This document shows, one piece after another, positions 39,734 to 54,600 of a stretch of DNA of 64,000 bases (its first letter is position 1; each line of letters opens with the position of its first letter). The translations under genes were made by a program, and so were the position numbers. Where the stretch lies: NCBI GenBank assembly GCA_029721515.1, contig CM056550.1:25122619-25186618 (forward strand), written 5' to 3'. The notes beneath the pieces were generated by a model. It worked only from the letters and a program-made list of their open reading frames with translations. It had not been told where the DNA came from and ran no database searches. The stretch is from Synanceia verrucosa. Lineage: Eukaryota; Chordata; Actinopteri; Perciformes; Synanceiidae.

Positions 39734-42700
39734 CATGTGTGCATACTCACACTGAACTTGAGGTTGGGCTCCTCGTTGAGGTTTACTCTGGTTACAACAT
39801 TTCCCGTCTGTTCCTCCACGTCAAATATACTGGCAGAGTATGGATACGCTTCCTGGTTCACTTTATAGCGCACTAGACCTGCTGGGGTGCCCTGTGAAGA
39901 GAGCAAGCACACTTAGGATGACAGATATACTGTAGATGAATGAGGCATTGTGATGAAATATATGTTGCATACTTCCTGGAATGCTGCCACTCATAAACTT
40001 TTTGCAATCCAGCAAATTAAAAGCATAGTGTGGTAAAACCTGTGTAATGACTGCTACAGTATTTAATATGCAAAGTAATTAATTTTGGGCCTAAATGTCA
40101 AACAGTGTGTATCTGTCCAAGTATGTAAAACAGTTAACACATGCATCACCACTTGGGATTCATGAAGTTTAGGCACTCTAATGATCATGAATTAATCTCT
40201 CAAGAGTTGTTGATAATGAGCGAGCCAGTTGACTAATTTCATTCAAAATGTCAATACTTTAAATTATTTTTTTAAAGTATTAAAATTCAACAGCTCACAG
40301 TTCTCTGGGACTGGAGATCATCTAACACTTAAACAGTGTACCTGGAGGGACAACCTGGACTTGTCACTTCCATTAAAACTGTTTGCTTGAAATTCCTTCT
40401 CTGCAAGTCTTTCCACAAGTCTTGGTGATGATGACTTTGATTAAAGTTATGAACCTGACAAGCTACTATATGTAAACCGTAACTGTTCCCAGACCAGGAT
40501 CTCGTTTAGCAGACAGCTGCACCAATGCCAAGTTGCCAATAAATAGATTTAGTATTACAGTGTCAGTATCGTGACAACAGTCTCTAGAAACTGCATTTCA
40601 AACATAATATTACTTTTGTTATTACTGACTTCTTCATTACTTAAAGCTATAGTCTGTCATTCTGTTCAGAGACACTTTTTGTTATACAGGGTGAAATGGT
40701 GCTTCCATCCTGAGAGCAGTCAATACATTATATATTCAGAAAAAGGAATGAAAAAAATCAGACCTCTGCGGCAGCTACCGGACGGTAAAAACTCAGACCA
40801 ATCCCTGCCATTTGGTCCGAATGGAAAGAACCAATCAGATGCCTTCATGTCTCATCCTGCTCACGCCCCCCTCTGTCCCTCTTTCCTCCCACTGTTGCCG
40901 GAAATATCCAGCACACCCCTCTGCAGAAATACAGTGTTAGTAGGAGAATCTGTTCTGTAGGGAAAAACGGCAGAGAAAATGCCCTCAATGCTCACCCTGC
41001 TAAACAGGCAAAGAGAAGAAAGAGGGAGGCAGAAAAGGCTGCGACAAGACGAGGCTTAGAGGATGTGCCACTTTCAAGTGTTGCTAGCTGTCTTGCTAGC
41101 TTTCTAACATGACAGACTATAGCTTTAAGGCAAACATTCAGTATTGTTCTATTTACCTGACATTTCTTCTGAAAAGAGCTTATTATGTAGTACTGCAGTT
41201 GTGAGCAGTAAACACCTGTTCCAATATACTCTTTCATTAAAGAATGACTCACAGGTAGTCAGCAAAACTTCACTGTGTTGTGTAAAGATTTCAATGACAG
41301 ATAAACTGTGGGTTTGAAGGGTATAAGTGACATTGACATTCAATTAGTATATAGATATATATGCAGGGCCATTAAGGTTCTATTTAAGTACATTGTTTGA
41401 GTACTTGGAGCCTTTAGAGCAAATGGCCTTGACAGTATAATATTACTTTTTGACCCAATAAAGTCTACCTTTATATGAGAAGATCGGCTGAAGTAGGAAG
41501 ACAGCGAGCACATTAGTCAAAGGATCACAGGGCTTTTAAAGAGGATATGAGGTAACATCGACAATTTCACACAGAGATGGAGGAGTGAAAAATGAGATGA
41601 TTGCTTCTTGAGCAGCAAATATACTTTTGCATTTCTGGTCTTTTTTTTATAAAATTGCAAAATTTACCAGTTGGTTGTTTCCTGTCGCCAATAAAGATGA
41701 GAGCTGTTTTTTCACTCATTTCAAATCTGCATCCAAACAAGAGCCTGTGTGACTCAGCAAATCCTCACAAGGTATATTCACTCTGCACTTAGACCCTGCC
41801 ATGTGTATTTTACAACCTTTTAAACCTGGAGTTAACTGCACCAGACTATCTAATGGCTCACAATGGAACTGTAAACCGAGCTAACCTTCATTTTACAGCA
41901 AGTAGATTAAACCGGCCTATATTATAAAGATGTTTGGCGTTAAAAGCCCAATTGGGGTATCCATAAGTGCTACACCGGGGTTAAAACATGGCTCCACTGG
42001 AGAGAGAAGTGCAAACACGTTGAAAACACACACACACTCACACACACTCACACGTTATTATCCTGCATCATTCCCATTAACAAGTTGAGGAACAGGCTGT
42101 GAAAAACAGTTTGATTGAATAGCAGCAGCTGGAAATGCTCACCGCAGGGTCAGAGTCATTGGCCATCACTGTGGTTACGATGGTTCCCTTGACGGCATTA
42201 GGGGCAACCAAGCCTCGGTACACTGACTGACTGAACACCGGAGAAAAGTCATTCATGTCCTGGAGAGAAATAAACACACACACAGCATGGCATCATGATT
42301 GTGAACACACAGCTGTGCTTGAAATTTGTACACATTTTACATTCTTAAATAAATATATTTAAATTCTCTCTTTTTAGTTCAAAATGACTCACAAAAACAG
42401 ATTCACTCAGTGTAGGTTCGGGAAAATCTGGCCTCCAGAAGGGAGAAAAAGCAACACCTTTAAAAAGGTGCAGCTTCTAATCCCGGTAACCTGATGCTAA
42501 TGTTAACATGAGTTATTTTTATTTTGGCTTGAATTTAAAAACAATATTTATTTATCTGGGTGTAGAAAAAATGGGACTCTCACAGGACGAATGTTTTTTT
42601 TTTTGTTTTTTTTTTTTAATTAGATAGGTAGGTAGGTAGATAAGCATATAGGTAGATAGATAGACACTATTAATCCCAAGGGAAATTCAGGTAAAGTAAA

Positions 42701-45700
42701 CTGAAATGTAAGTAAGAAGGTGTCAGCTGTAAAAGAAGAAGCAGCTCGAAAGTGAGGACATCACTGAAGAGCACTGTTTTCCCACAGGAATTGTACAGCA
42801 TGGTATGATGTGTTTTGAGACACATAAGGAAAATAATAAGGAAAGAAATATAGTGCGAAAGGGACAGAAACTGCCAACTATATTGTTTAAAACTTGCAAG
42901 TTCCAGATTCCAGGGCTTCTCAACAAAAGACGAATGTACCATAGCTTCTGTGCAAATGTAGCTATGTAAATGTAAATGTTCTAATGTATGCGGAAAGCCT
43001 GGTGTGGCCCCTGATATCAGTTCACACCCACACTCACTCACCATGATCCTGACTGTAACAGAGGCTTGTCCAGGAGGCATGGTTCCCTGCGTGTCCATGG
43101 CCTCTACTGTGAATGTGTACGTGGGTTCTGATTCAGTCAGCGCCTCATAGTCCAACACTTTAAGAACCGACAGCTCTCCTGTCATTGGGTCAACGTGGAA
43201 TAGCTGAGCGATCCGCGGGTCCGAGTCTTCAGTTCTGATGTGATATGTGAGGTTGGAGCCGAGGTCAGCGTCTATCGCCTACAGAGAAGGAGAGAGTCAC
43301 AGAATGGGAAAGAAAGTAATACCAGCACCTTGTGAATTTATGGCAAGTTGAATTTTTTATATTGGCCAGAAGGAAAAACAGCCACATGTGCTGGAGCTAG
43401 AAGCAGACTGTAGTGTTTTCATTAGCCTATGTCAGGCTGGTATATCTGAAACGCCTGTGGTTGTGACTTTTACAGTCCAGCTGGTGGCCTGCATCTTATT
43501 TCTCCTTCTATAAGTATTTAACTGAGTAGCTAAAGGGAAATGTTGTTGTTTTTTTCTTTTCTTTTACATTGACAAAGTCTCATTCCTGAACAATGCAGTG
43601 TCTTCCAAGTGTTTCAAATGTGTCTCCAGTACTGGCTGGAATTTAAACAGAAACCAATTGGACATTTCAACAAATATTTAGATAAACACCTCAAAGTGTG
43701 ACTGATGGTGAGTTACAGTATATTGACTTCATTCAATGAATTTATGACTTTAGGTGACTTTAGATTTGTGTCTTGACTGTTTGTCAGCTGAAAAATAAAT
43801 TATTAGTTAGTGCTAGTTCTGTTAAAAAACATTTTTGTCATTCATGCAATGTGATTTTACGACCTCTCGGTTTACAAAAAATGGCAAATTAATACACATC
43901 CACGCCACAATTTATATTTTACATGAACCATTTTTCCAGGCAATCAATTACCAAAATGATTCCAAAATTAACTACTACACTACTATCCACTCACTCACCT
44001 TTAACTGTAAAATGACTGTATCTTTGGGGCTGTTCTCTGGTAGGCTGATGTTGTAACTTTGTCGGGTGAATATTGGGCTGTTGTCGTCGACATCCAAAAC
44101 AGTGACAGAGAGAGTTAATATGGATCGCCGAGGGTTCACCGCACCATCCCAGGCTTCAACAACCAGAAAGTAGTGACCTTTAACCTTGAAGGTGACGGAG
44201 AAACATGGTCAAAACATCAACACAGCTACAAAAATATCAACTTTGTCACTGTTAATTGCTTCCTTTTTCGTACGACATCATGTTAAGCGAAATCTAAACA
44301 TTTCGATCGCTTCTGCTGACCTCTCTGTCCAGTGGCATCGTAGTTCTGATCGCTCCAGTTCCATTAATAGAGAACAACTTCTGGTGGTTGACGAGCCGAT
44401 AATGAATCTGACCACTTGCCCCCAGATCTGGATCTGTAGCCTAAATCCAGAAACAACACGAGAATAAACAATAAGAAAGGAGGCCTGAAAGTTTAAATTG
44501 TGTTTTGAAATGCCTGTGACTCATCAGACTGCCTTTGAAGCGAATAATTCTTTTAATTAAAGCAAGCTGTCTGTGTGGAAGAAGTGTGTGTATGTCTGTG
44601 ACTGTATACAAGTGATAAAACACTTTTTCAATCTTGTTAACATCTACAAAGCTTTCTTCTGAAAAAAAAATATATTTGCAAGAGGGTAAGTGAATGTGTG
44701 TGCCAGTGTGAGTGGGAAAGAAATGACTCAGAGCAGAATTCATTAATGTAACTTTCCACCTTACAGTTTCACTGAGAGCTTTAGAGAAATTGGTATGGAT
44801 CCAAAATTCATTTGGATTAGGTCCGACCTGTTGACCTTTGAAACCAAAGCCATACTATACTGTGTCTTTTGTCTTTTTTGTTTTTTTACCAAGTACTGCA
44901 ACCAGAGCAATTAAACTTATTCTCGACGAGCAGCATTTAAACGTTGCTAGAGTTAATGAGATAGTGGTTTCAAATTTAACTTGGAGAAAAAAAACCTAAC
45001 ATTGATTTCCTTTGTTGCATTTCTTTCACCTGACTGTACCGCTTTCTGCAGTCACACCCTGACTCCATGTCCACATCGTTTCTTTCAACAAATAAAATAA
45101 GGCATTGAGCAGGTGACAAATTGCTCATCCTGTCAAATCAGCATTTTGATGGCATTAAAATAGATGAGACCAGCGCGGAGGAGAGCAGAGGAAATATTAA
45201 CACAGTATGTGTGCAGAGCTGAGGTTTGCTTACATTGCTTCCTGACTCGAAGTTAAAAGATCTGAAAAGAAAAATATAACATAATTGCTTCACACTTGTG
45301 TTGATGGCTAAGAGTAAGAAAACTGTGTGGCTTGAATGTCATCGGTCAGCTTCAGCAGTTAGGACTTTGCAGCCCAGAATTAGTCAGGAGGAGGATTATA
45401 TTGCTGATTAAATGATAAAAGGGCCACCTGATCATGAACCATATTCCTTATGACAGTGGTTCTTTGAGGGATCCCTAGAATCTCAATGTTTTTTTTTTAA
45501 AATGAAATAAAACCAACTTTAAAATCAACTGTAAAACATGTTGTACACTGATACCATCAAAATACTACAGTACTATGAAAGAAAAATAGCTTGAGATAAT
45601 TGAAATAGGGGTTAAAAATAATAAAATAATAAGCAGTGCTTTCATTCTGAAGGCTTCTGCTATTTTGTCAATTTACGTATGTCTGTGAGTGAGCCTGCAA

Positions 45701-48700
45701 GCATTTTCATCTCCACGTCATCAGACATAGATGAGAGATGTAAGTTAGTGGTAAGCCCAGAAAAATGTCTTGACATGTTAAAAAAAAAATGTCAATACAG
45801 AATATAGAATTTAACAAAGCATAGACTTTAATTTTTGAAGTCAAAGGTTGTGGAGGAAAGGTCACAGTGTTTCAGGATTATAATTTGAATCATTACCAGA
45901 CTAAACACACAGAGAAATATAAGAACAGGACTGGTACAGAGTGGAAATGGACTGATTTTGTAATGTAACAAGAAGTTATGAGTCAGACTATTTCATAGTC
46001 CTGACCAGTAACTTAATGGAGTTTGGTTGTAGTGTTAATCTTATCCAGTGTTGGGGAGTAACTAGCCACATGTGTATTTATTAATACACATGTGTACACA
46101 TTGGGGAGTAACTAGCCACATGTGTATTTATTAATACACATGTGTACACATTAGTATTTATATCACATTTATATCACATTTATATCACACATTTAGTATG
46201 TACACATTAGTATTTATATCAATATTAAATTACAGGTACAATGGGGTTACATCTGAATATATATTGCTCATTCTGGAGCTCTGTTCCAGTCTAAATTCAG
46301 GTTAAACTGAAGAACTTTTAATAGAAGTTTGACAGTAATCAGTGTTGACTAGGCTGCTGTGGTTTAAATTGTCTGGTTTAAGGTTGTTTGTTGCCCAGCT
46401 TAAAACATTTGTCAGAATAGCAACGAAATCGAATAAGTTGCATAACTAACAATGTTATAAAACTGCATTGTACGGATGTTAGAAATAAGAACACACACAG
46501 TGTCACTTCTAAAATTTGTGTTTCCTTCACCACCACATCTATTTCTGAGCATTTCTCTTCCGCTTTAATCCCATATATCAATGAATCACTGAATGCAAAT
46601 CACACCAAGAAGACTTCTTCCTCTTTCCTGCAGTGTGCATAACAATGGCAAGACATATTACTAATTTCTATTAATTATAATAGTCACTACGTGAGATAAG
46701 ATGAAAGTCTAATGATCCAAAATTGTGGAAATGGTGAAAAATGGGTCACTCCAACAGCAAGAAGTGACACAGTTCAGAATAAATGGAATAGAAATATAAA
46801 TTGAGTAATGGGGTTAGATAAATATAATTAAACTGACAATTTTGACACTACGTCTAAAGTTACAATTCATGCACTTTTGAGCAGAGCGAAATATCTTGAC
46901 AGATACAGGATAGCCTGCCATGAAATTATGCCCAAACATTCACATTCCCCAGAGGACCAATAACTCTGGTGATCTTTAAACTTTTCATCAAGCACCATCA
47001 TATTGATTTTTATGTTGAGTTAATGATGAAATACCATACCAAAACTAATTCTTTTTCAGCTGCACTTTTTGTTAGTATAATTTACAAATGTTAGGATGCT
47101 AACTTTAAACAATACTGTTGTAATCTGAGTAAGGTGATGTATGTTTCAAAAACAAAAAGTGAAAGCAAGATAAAATGACCCTCATATTGAAACAGGTAAG
47201 TTCAGCTGATGCTACACCTATAGCACTCCCACATACTGACATTCATGTTAAATGCATTCAGTTCGTCATTATTGAGCTGATCACGGATATATGAAAAAGA
47301 CATAGCTTACATGGAGCGAGCAACAGTATATACGTGTGACTACACACACAAATGAAAATATGATAAGTCATAAGTAATGATAACTTTTTCTTTAAATGAC
47401 ACATAACGGTGTCATTGACGGTGATTTCATAATTTCGAGTATTTGAGTTTGTCACATGTGTGTTCGGCTTTCACTTGTATTTGAAAACAGCATGATAACA
47501 CACCTAAATGTGTGTCAATCTCACATCACTGGAAGCTGAGTTGTGGTATGAAAGATTCAGCCCTGTGATGTGAGCCGACTGAACTGATTGAGCAAACTTG
47601 GGGAAAAAAAGATAAGTGGACAGCTGTTATTTATTGCTGATAAAACCTTCCTTCAAACTGCCAACAGTAAGCATCATAGCATTGCACATGAGACACAGCA
47701 TTGAATCCTTTAGATAGCACGCTGGGTTAATCTTGATGTTAAACATATTGCTTCCAGGTCCTGGAGTTGCATACTGTGCATGTGTGTGACTTTCTCACTC
47801 CCACTCCTCTTCATTTCTCTCTTCCTCTTACCCCTTCCTCAAAGTTCTCTAGACATGATTACATTGCCAGACAGTTAAAAGCTAGAGACAGAATATGTCT
47901 CAGCTGCCTTACATCTGCTACTTTCCAACACTGGCAAAATAAAAAAAAAAAAAGCCTGAAATCTACACTCTATCGCTACAATCGCTAGCGCTGCCTGTCG
48001 TGCTTGGGTGCTCATACCTCTTTTCTACCAATTTCCCCTTTTTTCATTTCTTTTTCAGCACTTTATCACCTTCACCTCTAATTTCATTCCTAGATACAGT
48101 GATAGAAGTACCTGCAACTGAAACTAAATTACTGAGACTTTTCTAAAGATCTGTCTCGAAGCACATTTCCTTTGTGGCACCAATACACCATATAGTCAGG
48201 TATTATAACAGTGCAGCAGTCCATTCTCAATATGTGACATTGCTTGTGTATGCGAGTCACTGTTATTTCATCTTTTCAACAAAGTTTCCCATCAGGCAAA
48301 TTTTGTGCTCCATCTGAATTTCATTTCAACAGTTTTTACATAATGTGCTTTTCTGCAAGAGGAACACATCCAAATGACACACCATACATCTCATATACTA
48401 CAAACAGCCCCGTCTAAAAATGATGTTACCATACAACTAATCTGCATTCCAATTACGCTTGGAGGGAAACATATTTTGTTGCCAATTACTTTTTGTCTTT
48501 GACGCATAACAAATAGTCCATGGAAGGCCGTAGCAAGTGACGAATTACGACGAACGAATATCAAGCAAACTTTAATGAGAGCTGCTTAGAGCGATAATGT
48601 TATTCGAAGTTATGTGCTATGAGAATGAGTATAAAAACTGAGGAAGTCCACTACTGGTAGGAGGGAAGGGGTGGCGTATGGGTCAAACAAACATATTATG

Positions 48701-51700
48701 ATAGATATTATATTTTGTTTGCACCACTTGTTTAAAATAAATCTTTGACTGTAATTTTGGGGGAAAGTAACATATTGGGAATATAATTTAGTTGTATAGG
48801 AATGGAGTGGCAGCATGGTGGTGTAGTGGTTAATACTGTCACCTCACAGCAATAAGGTACCGGGTTCGAAACCTGGGCCCAGGGCCTTTCTGTGTGGAGT
48901 TTGCATGTTCTCCCTGTGTCTGCGTGGGTTCTCTCCAGGTACTCCGGCTTCCTCCCATCATCCAAAAACATGCATGGGGATTAGGTTAATTGGCTAATTT
49001 AAATTGACTGTAGGTGTGAATGTAAGTGTGAGTGGTTGTCTGTCTCTATGTGCCCTGCAATGAGGTGGCAACTTGTCCAGGGTGTACCCTGGGATAGGCA
49101 CCAGCCCCACCGCGACCCTATGTGAAGATAAGCGGTAGAAAATGGATGGATGGATGTATAGGAATGGAATTTTACAGGAAACAGAATTAACTGGAAATGT
49201 ATTTGTATTTGAATTTCTATGTTGTAATGATATGGTTTAGAGCAGCATTTCCCCAACCAAGCTTACATGATGATAAATATGATGGTGACTGAGAAAGATA
49301 ATATTTCTGTTACATAATATTTCATATATTTTTCAGGTTCTCCACCAATTACTGAAACTTTTTTCCTTTTACCTCGTCAAGGCTTCCAAACAGTGAATAA
49401 TCAAAAAGGCACTCTGGTCTGTCAGATAAACGTGACATTTCTTCAAGCAAAAACATTGCAAAAAGATCGAACAAAATAAAGAGCCAGCTTCTGTAAAAGT
49501 TGATATGTTAATATAAAGACATGCCATATACCCTTTATTTTTTCTTTCAGAAATATGCTTCCAAGCATCAATGATGCTTTCTACAGTCAACTAAATCAGA
49601 ATGGATTATTTTGTTTGTTTGGAGTGAAAGGCTGTTGCGCTAAATGAAACATGAATCGCCAGACTATTATTATGAAAACACTATAAACGGTATGAGACAG
49701 ATCAATATGTTTTCTATTCCTTCAAAAATCTTCAATCAATTTAAAACCATTTACAAAGAAAAATAAAATACAACACCAAGACATTTTTGTGCCACATTTC
49801 CACTAGAGACAGGAAATCAGGCCATGAAGGACCAACAGTTTTTTTTAATTTTTTTATTCCATCTAACAACTGCTGCTGGTGATTTCACTGATTCATTTCT
49901 GTCTCTGTGGTTGAAGGTGTGTACATCAGTGAAATCATCTGGTGTTGTGCTGAAATGGTAGAAAAGGTTGAATCCCTTTGAATGACTGCTGTGAACCGAA
50001 TAGATGAAAAGGTACTTTGGGAAGCGGCTAACTTGATATAAAATCTGTGATTTTGAGGCCAATCAGCGTGTACATTGGGTAGCACCGCAGCACCGTGTCT
50101 CCAGTTTTCAACACTATAGAAAATAATTACATTTTAATCACTAGGGGAGCTCCTGCTTCTACACTGTCTGCCACAATATCATGCAAATGAAGTGTTCACC
50201 TTCTTTTATTATTTTTGACCCCCTATAATCTTTTCTTTGATGGTCATATGACCTCACTCAGAATTTCTCTTTCTAATGCATTTTTCACCTCTTTAAAATA
50301 AAAAACATGTCTCAAACTCATGAAAGTCAGATTACGAATGCAGACACACTCCCTTTACTCTGTCCCCCACCTTCTCTCTCACTAACCCCTATTACCTTTC
50401 CCCAGCGTCTTTCTCCCATTTCTCTCTGTTGCACATGCATATCTCACTTCCTTCCATCTTTCTCTACCATACCAGCATCAGCAAACCAAGGTCAGGTCCA
50501 TTCATTCTTCTGGAAATCTGTTTAATACCTACAGGTAGGGACCGTGGTTTGGAATGAGGCCCAAAGCCATTCTTCTGGCTGCCCACTGAGGGATCACACC
50601 GTCTGTTTTGGTTTGGAAAATATCCAAGGGTCCTTGAAAAGGGAAGAGGTTGAGACTGGAATACTTTCAAGTGCTCTAGCAAAAGATTAGGGTGCGTTTG
50701 TGGATGTTGAATTTGGAGAATGTCCAAAGGTTTGAATAAGAGTTAAAATCTGGAAAGCTGAGAGATGGCCTCTTTAAGGATAAGGTGGGTTTACAAGTTT
50801 GGAATAGTGCCCAACTGTCCATATAAGAAAAGGTATCAAGCATTTAACTCTGGAATTTGTGAAAGACTTCAAAATCCTTAACACGGGTGTACAAGGGCCT
50901 AAATTTATCTCAGGAGTCGTCCTAGTGTTCAACCAAAGAAGCATGATTAACATTTAGAAGCTGGCAAAGTGTCAGACTGATCAAAGACCCCCTGACACTG
51001 GTGTATAAAGGCTATGAATTAAGCTTGAAGCAAATCCAAGCAAACGTGCAACTGAGGGAGCATCTTTAAAGATCAGAGCCAATCACCGTGTCAGATTTAG
51101 CCATGACCTCTGACTGGGGAATACATGAGACAGTTATCAGGTCTGGAATGAGTTCAGGAGTCTTTGTGGTAAGTAGAGACGAGGGTGCTGACGCAAGCAA
51201 ACTCATCCTCCAGATTCACGTGATACAGTTGTTTTTTTTTTGTTTGTTTTGTTTTTTTTACATTATAGCTTATTTCTATACATTTAAATTCACACGTATC
51301 CTTGATTTATTGCTTCTTCCACATAGATAATATGATTAAATAGTGGGAAATGGGAAACAACAACACAATGCTTAAAAGTCCAAACTTGAAATGCCACAAC
51401 TGAGTCAACATAAGTGGATTGACTTCTTGACTTAGTTTTTAATGCTATAGTTCAAACAAGGGGTTTGGTTACTTGATGACATTTTGTTTTTAGCGCACCT
51501 ATGAGAAATCTAATGAAATGTACACAGTATTAGGGATTTAAACCCCTTTTTCAATCATCAAACTGGAATTCCGTTTAAAATCAAACTTAGTTTACAAGTA
51601 CTCACACTATTCTTTCAAATCATTATACCCTGTCTGCCTACAAATTTGCACAGACAATCCTCTGAGTCTAATAACATACAGTCCTAATTACAAAGCAGAG

Positions 51701-54523
51701 TTTACAGAGTTATGTTAGTGATCACTAGTCCCCATTGTAAAAGATTATAAGAGCAGAATTTAATTAAAGGCTCTGTGAATCTTTGCAGACACTTTAGAGG
51801 AGAGACAAAGAAATGGAGATAAGTCCTCTGAAGTAATTATGTGTCTTTCTGTTAAGGTCTCAAGATCCTCCTGACTGGATGTCAGGATTGCTTACAATGT
51901 CACATGATGATCTGTGCCACAATAACAAAATCATTAGTGTTTCAAGTATGTTAATCTAAACCACAGGAGAAATAACAGACACAATTTTAATCTGTCAGTT
52001 TACATTCTCTCCCAGTATGTTAGGCCTTTTAGTTACATGTGTGCAGTGTGGAATTGTTAATGCAATGAGATACATTGCAATCTAAATTGGCTTTTTTTAT
52101 TTGTTCATGACCCGTCCTTGTAGCAAAGGATTAGCGCAAGGAAAAGCACACAATAAGCCAACAAACAAAGACACATTGGTGAATGTGCTGATAATGAAAA
52201 CCTCAGCATATAAACATACGCTCTCATTTAAACCTGTATAAATGTCTCACAGTGAGGACATTAAAATGTATCTGAGGAAATGTAGTGAGCGAGGAAGGCG
52301 AGGAGAGGAGCAGGAGGGAGGAGAGGTTTTGTGTGTATTTTCTGTGCATCTTCCTACCTTGACCCTTCCGACGTACGCGTGATCCTGCTCCTCGATGACA
52401 GTGAGGTTCACTGGCAGTGAGGAATCGAACAGCGGGTCATTGTCATTAACATCTGTCACCACGATGTTCACCGTCGCAGTGGAGGTCTACACACACACAC
52501 ACACACACATACACACAGTGTTAGTATTCTTGTGAGTTCAGACAACATCTGAAGCTGAGTTTTCTATTCCATTTTTACGTCTAACTACTTCATGTGATCA
52601 ATTATCATTGAACACAGGATGCATGCATCTTCACATCATCACAGAGGTTTTATTTGACTTACTCGGTCTCTTTGTCCCTCTCACAATCAGCTCTTTCATG
52701 AAACGAACTAAAAAGTTCTTTTTGCTTGCTAATTGGCTGCACTCTGGTCTTCGCTGTCCCATCTCTTTATGCTTCTAACAAGTGTTCACTCTAAAAATAG
52801 ATGAAAAAATTGTTCACCGACTGTCCAATTTGCACCTTTTTTCCATGTAAAAAAGGATTTGTGTTAAGATATGCATAATTAAGAAAAATGTGAAAATTAC
52901 TAAAAGAGTAACTTTGGTATTTTTCAACCAGGACCCTATTTACACACATTTTTGTGGTCAAGTGACTAATGGGGATACTAAATTCCCTCCAACCAAGTCT
53001 TACTCAAGGAGAAGCCTTACTTTGAAATCTCACATCTTGACTCAGATAACTATTCAGCCATGACAGTGAAAATCTTTTAGATAACACTACACTGCCTGTA
53101 AATCAACACAAGAAACTACACTTACACTCTTATTTACATCTCTTCAAGTAGAACACAGACATAATGAAGGAAAGGCAAAGAAAAACATTTCATTTTTATC
53201 TGTTTATTTTATCTCTCCATAACGTTGCCTGTCTGTGGCAAAAATGAGCTTTCAGTCGATGTACACCAACTGTGAGGAGTTGCCCCGAGGGATTACATTG
53301 CAGCCTGTTGAGCGGCTGCCATCTACAGCTTACACCCTCAAAACTGGAATAATTTAAACAGAAAAATGGGAAAATACGTTCCAGGTTGATGCTACGCTTT
53401 CAGAAGGGCAGTTAGGGTTAAAAGGTGAATGGTATAAGTGACTTTTGCTAGATGGCTAGATGGCAATCTTTGCCAACAAACTTAACTGATCACCTGAGTC
53501 ATTCAAGTGTGTTTGTGAGTATTTATTAAAAATCAACTTAGACAGCAAATATCCCCAGTTCAAATTCAACCAACAGCTAAATCATAAACAGTTTTACAGA
53601 GTAAGGGTGGAGGACCAGGAGAGAGAGAGAAGAGCTGGTAAGAGGTCATCAATTTCTTAATTTGACTTTCATGAGAGCAAATGAGCGCAAGACACAGAGA
53701 GATCGAAGATTTGACTTTTAAAGAAGGGAACTGGGAGGAGGTGGAGAACGAGCGTGAGCTAACTGATTCACATCCATGGGATGAAAAGAGGAGAAGCAGT
53801 GTGTGTGGGTGAGTGACAATCACAGAGGTGACAACAGGCTATTGAGGTTGGCAAGCCATATGGTGATGCAAGTAATTTGTGGTTAAGAACTCACAGTTGA
53901 CAAAACTGTTTATCCAAATGCCAATATATGCAAAGTAGAATGAGCTGTGATATAATGAAAGAGAGGGCTGTGAGCAGTGCTGGCAAACACAGACAGACAC
54001 AAAGAGAGAGACGGAGAAGCAGGAAGCTCCATTTTACATCAGGGAGCTCCATGCACATAATTTTTCTATAACCACGCATCTCAGATCTTTATTTTCTTGC
54101 TGATATCATGGCTACCTGCCAACATTTCACACCCACTGTGAGACACAACTTGTTGAACCTGGATTATTTTCTGCATTACCGATATGACTAAACAATGAGA
54201 AACTAATCAATCAATACATACTGTACTTTACATGTTACTTTCATAAGTAAAGATTTGATTCTGTGGTGGTATCCTGTGGTAGAACACCTGAAAGTCTGGC
54301 GTGGATTCATTGACTTTTTAGTAAAATGTGATTTAGTTTCAGTTGGTTCAATCTCTGCCTATCTCAATGATTACAAACTGAGAACATTTGCTCTGCTTGC
54401 TCTGTATTATTGTGATTAAAAGATATGCCTGGCAATATTTTTCCTCACTGCTTTTAAATCCTGTGAAAATGAATCCAGAATAGAGCTAAAATTCCATATC
54501 CTGGTATAGCCAAGTTTATATCC

Positions 54524-54560
<37 letters not shown>

Positions 54561-54564
54561 TATA

Positions 54565-54600
<36 letters not shown>

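Larger units (their letters stand above)
37711..39750 (-). other. pcdh15 intron between EC9 exons
   Basis: 2.0 kb with a CA repeat at one end, a TG repeat at the other and a MITE at 39283-39574. The rest is AT-rich and unremarkable. Confidence 0.7.
44441..52357 (-). other. pcdh15 7.9-kb intron within EC7
   Basis: It holds a duplicated 50-mer with palindromic core (46051-46150), a SINE (48806-49160) and a degenerate long-period repeat (50540-51170). The stretches 44450-46040, 46360-48800, 49170-50530 and 51200-52357 show nothing I can name. Confidence 0.7.

Noticed and set aside
48819..48873. tRNA gene suggested by A and B boxes
   Set aside because: No cloverleaf arms pair, and a second dispersed copy exists; it is the head of a SINE.
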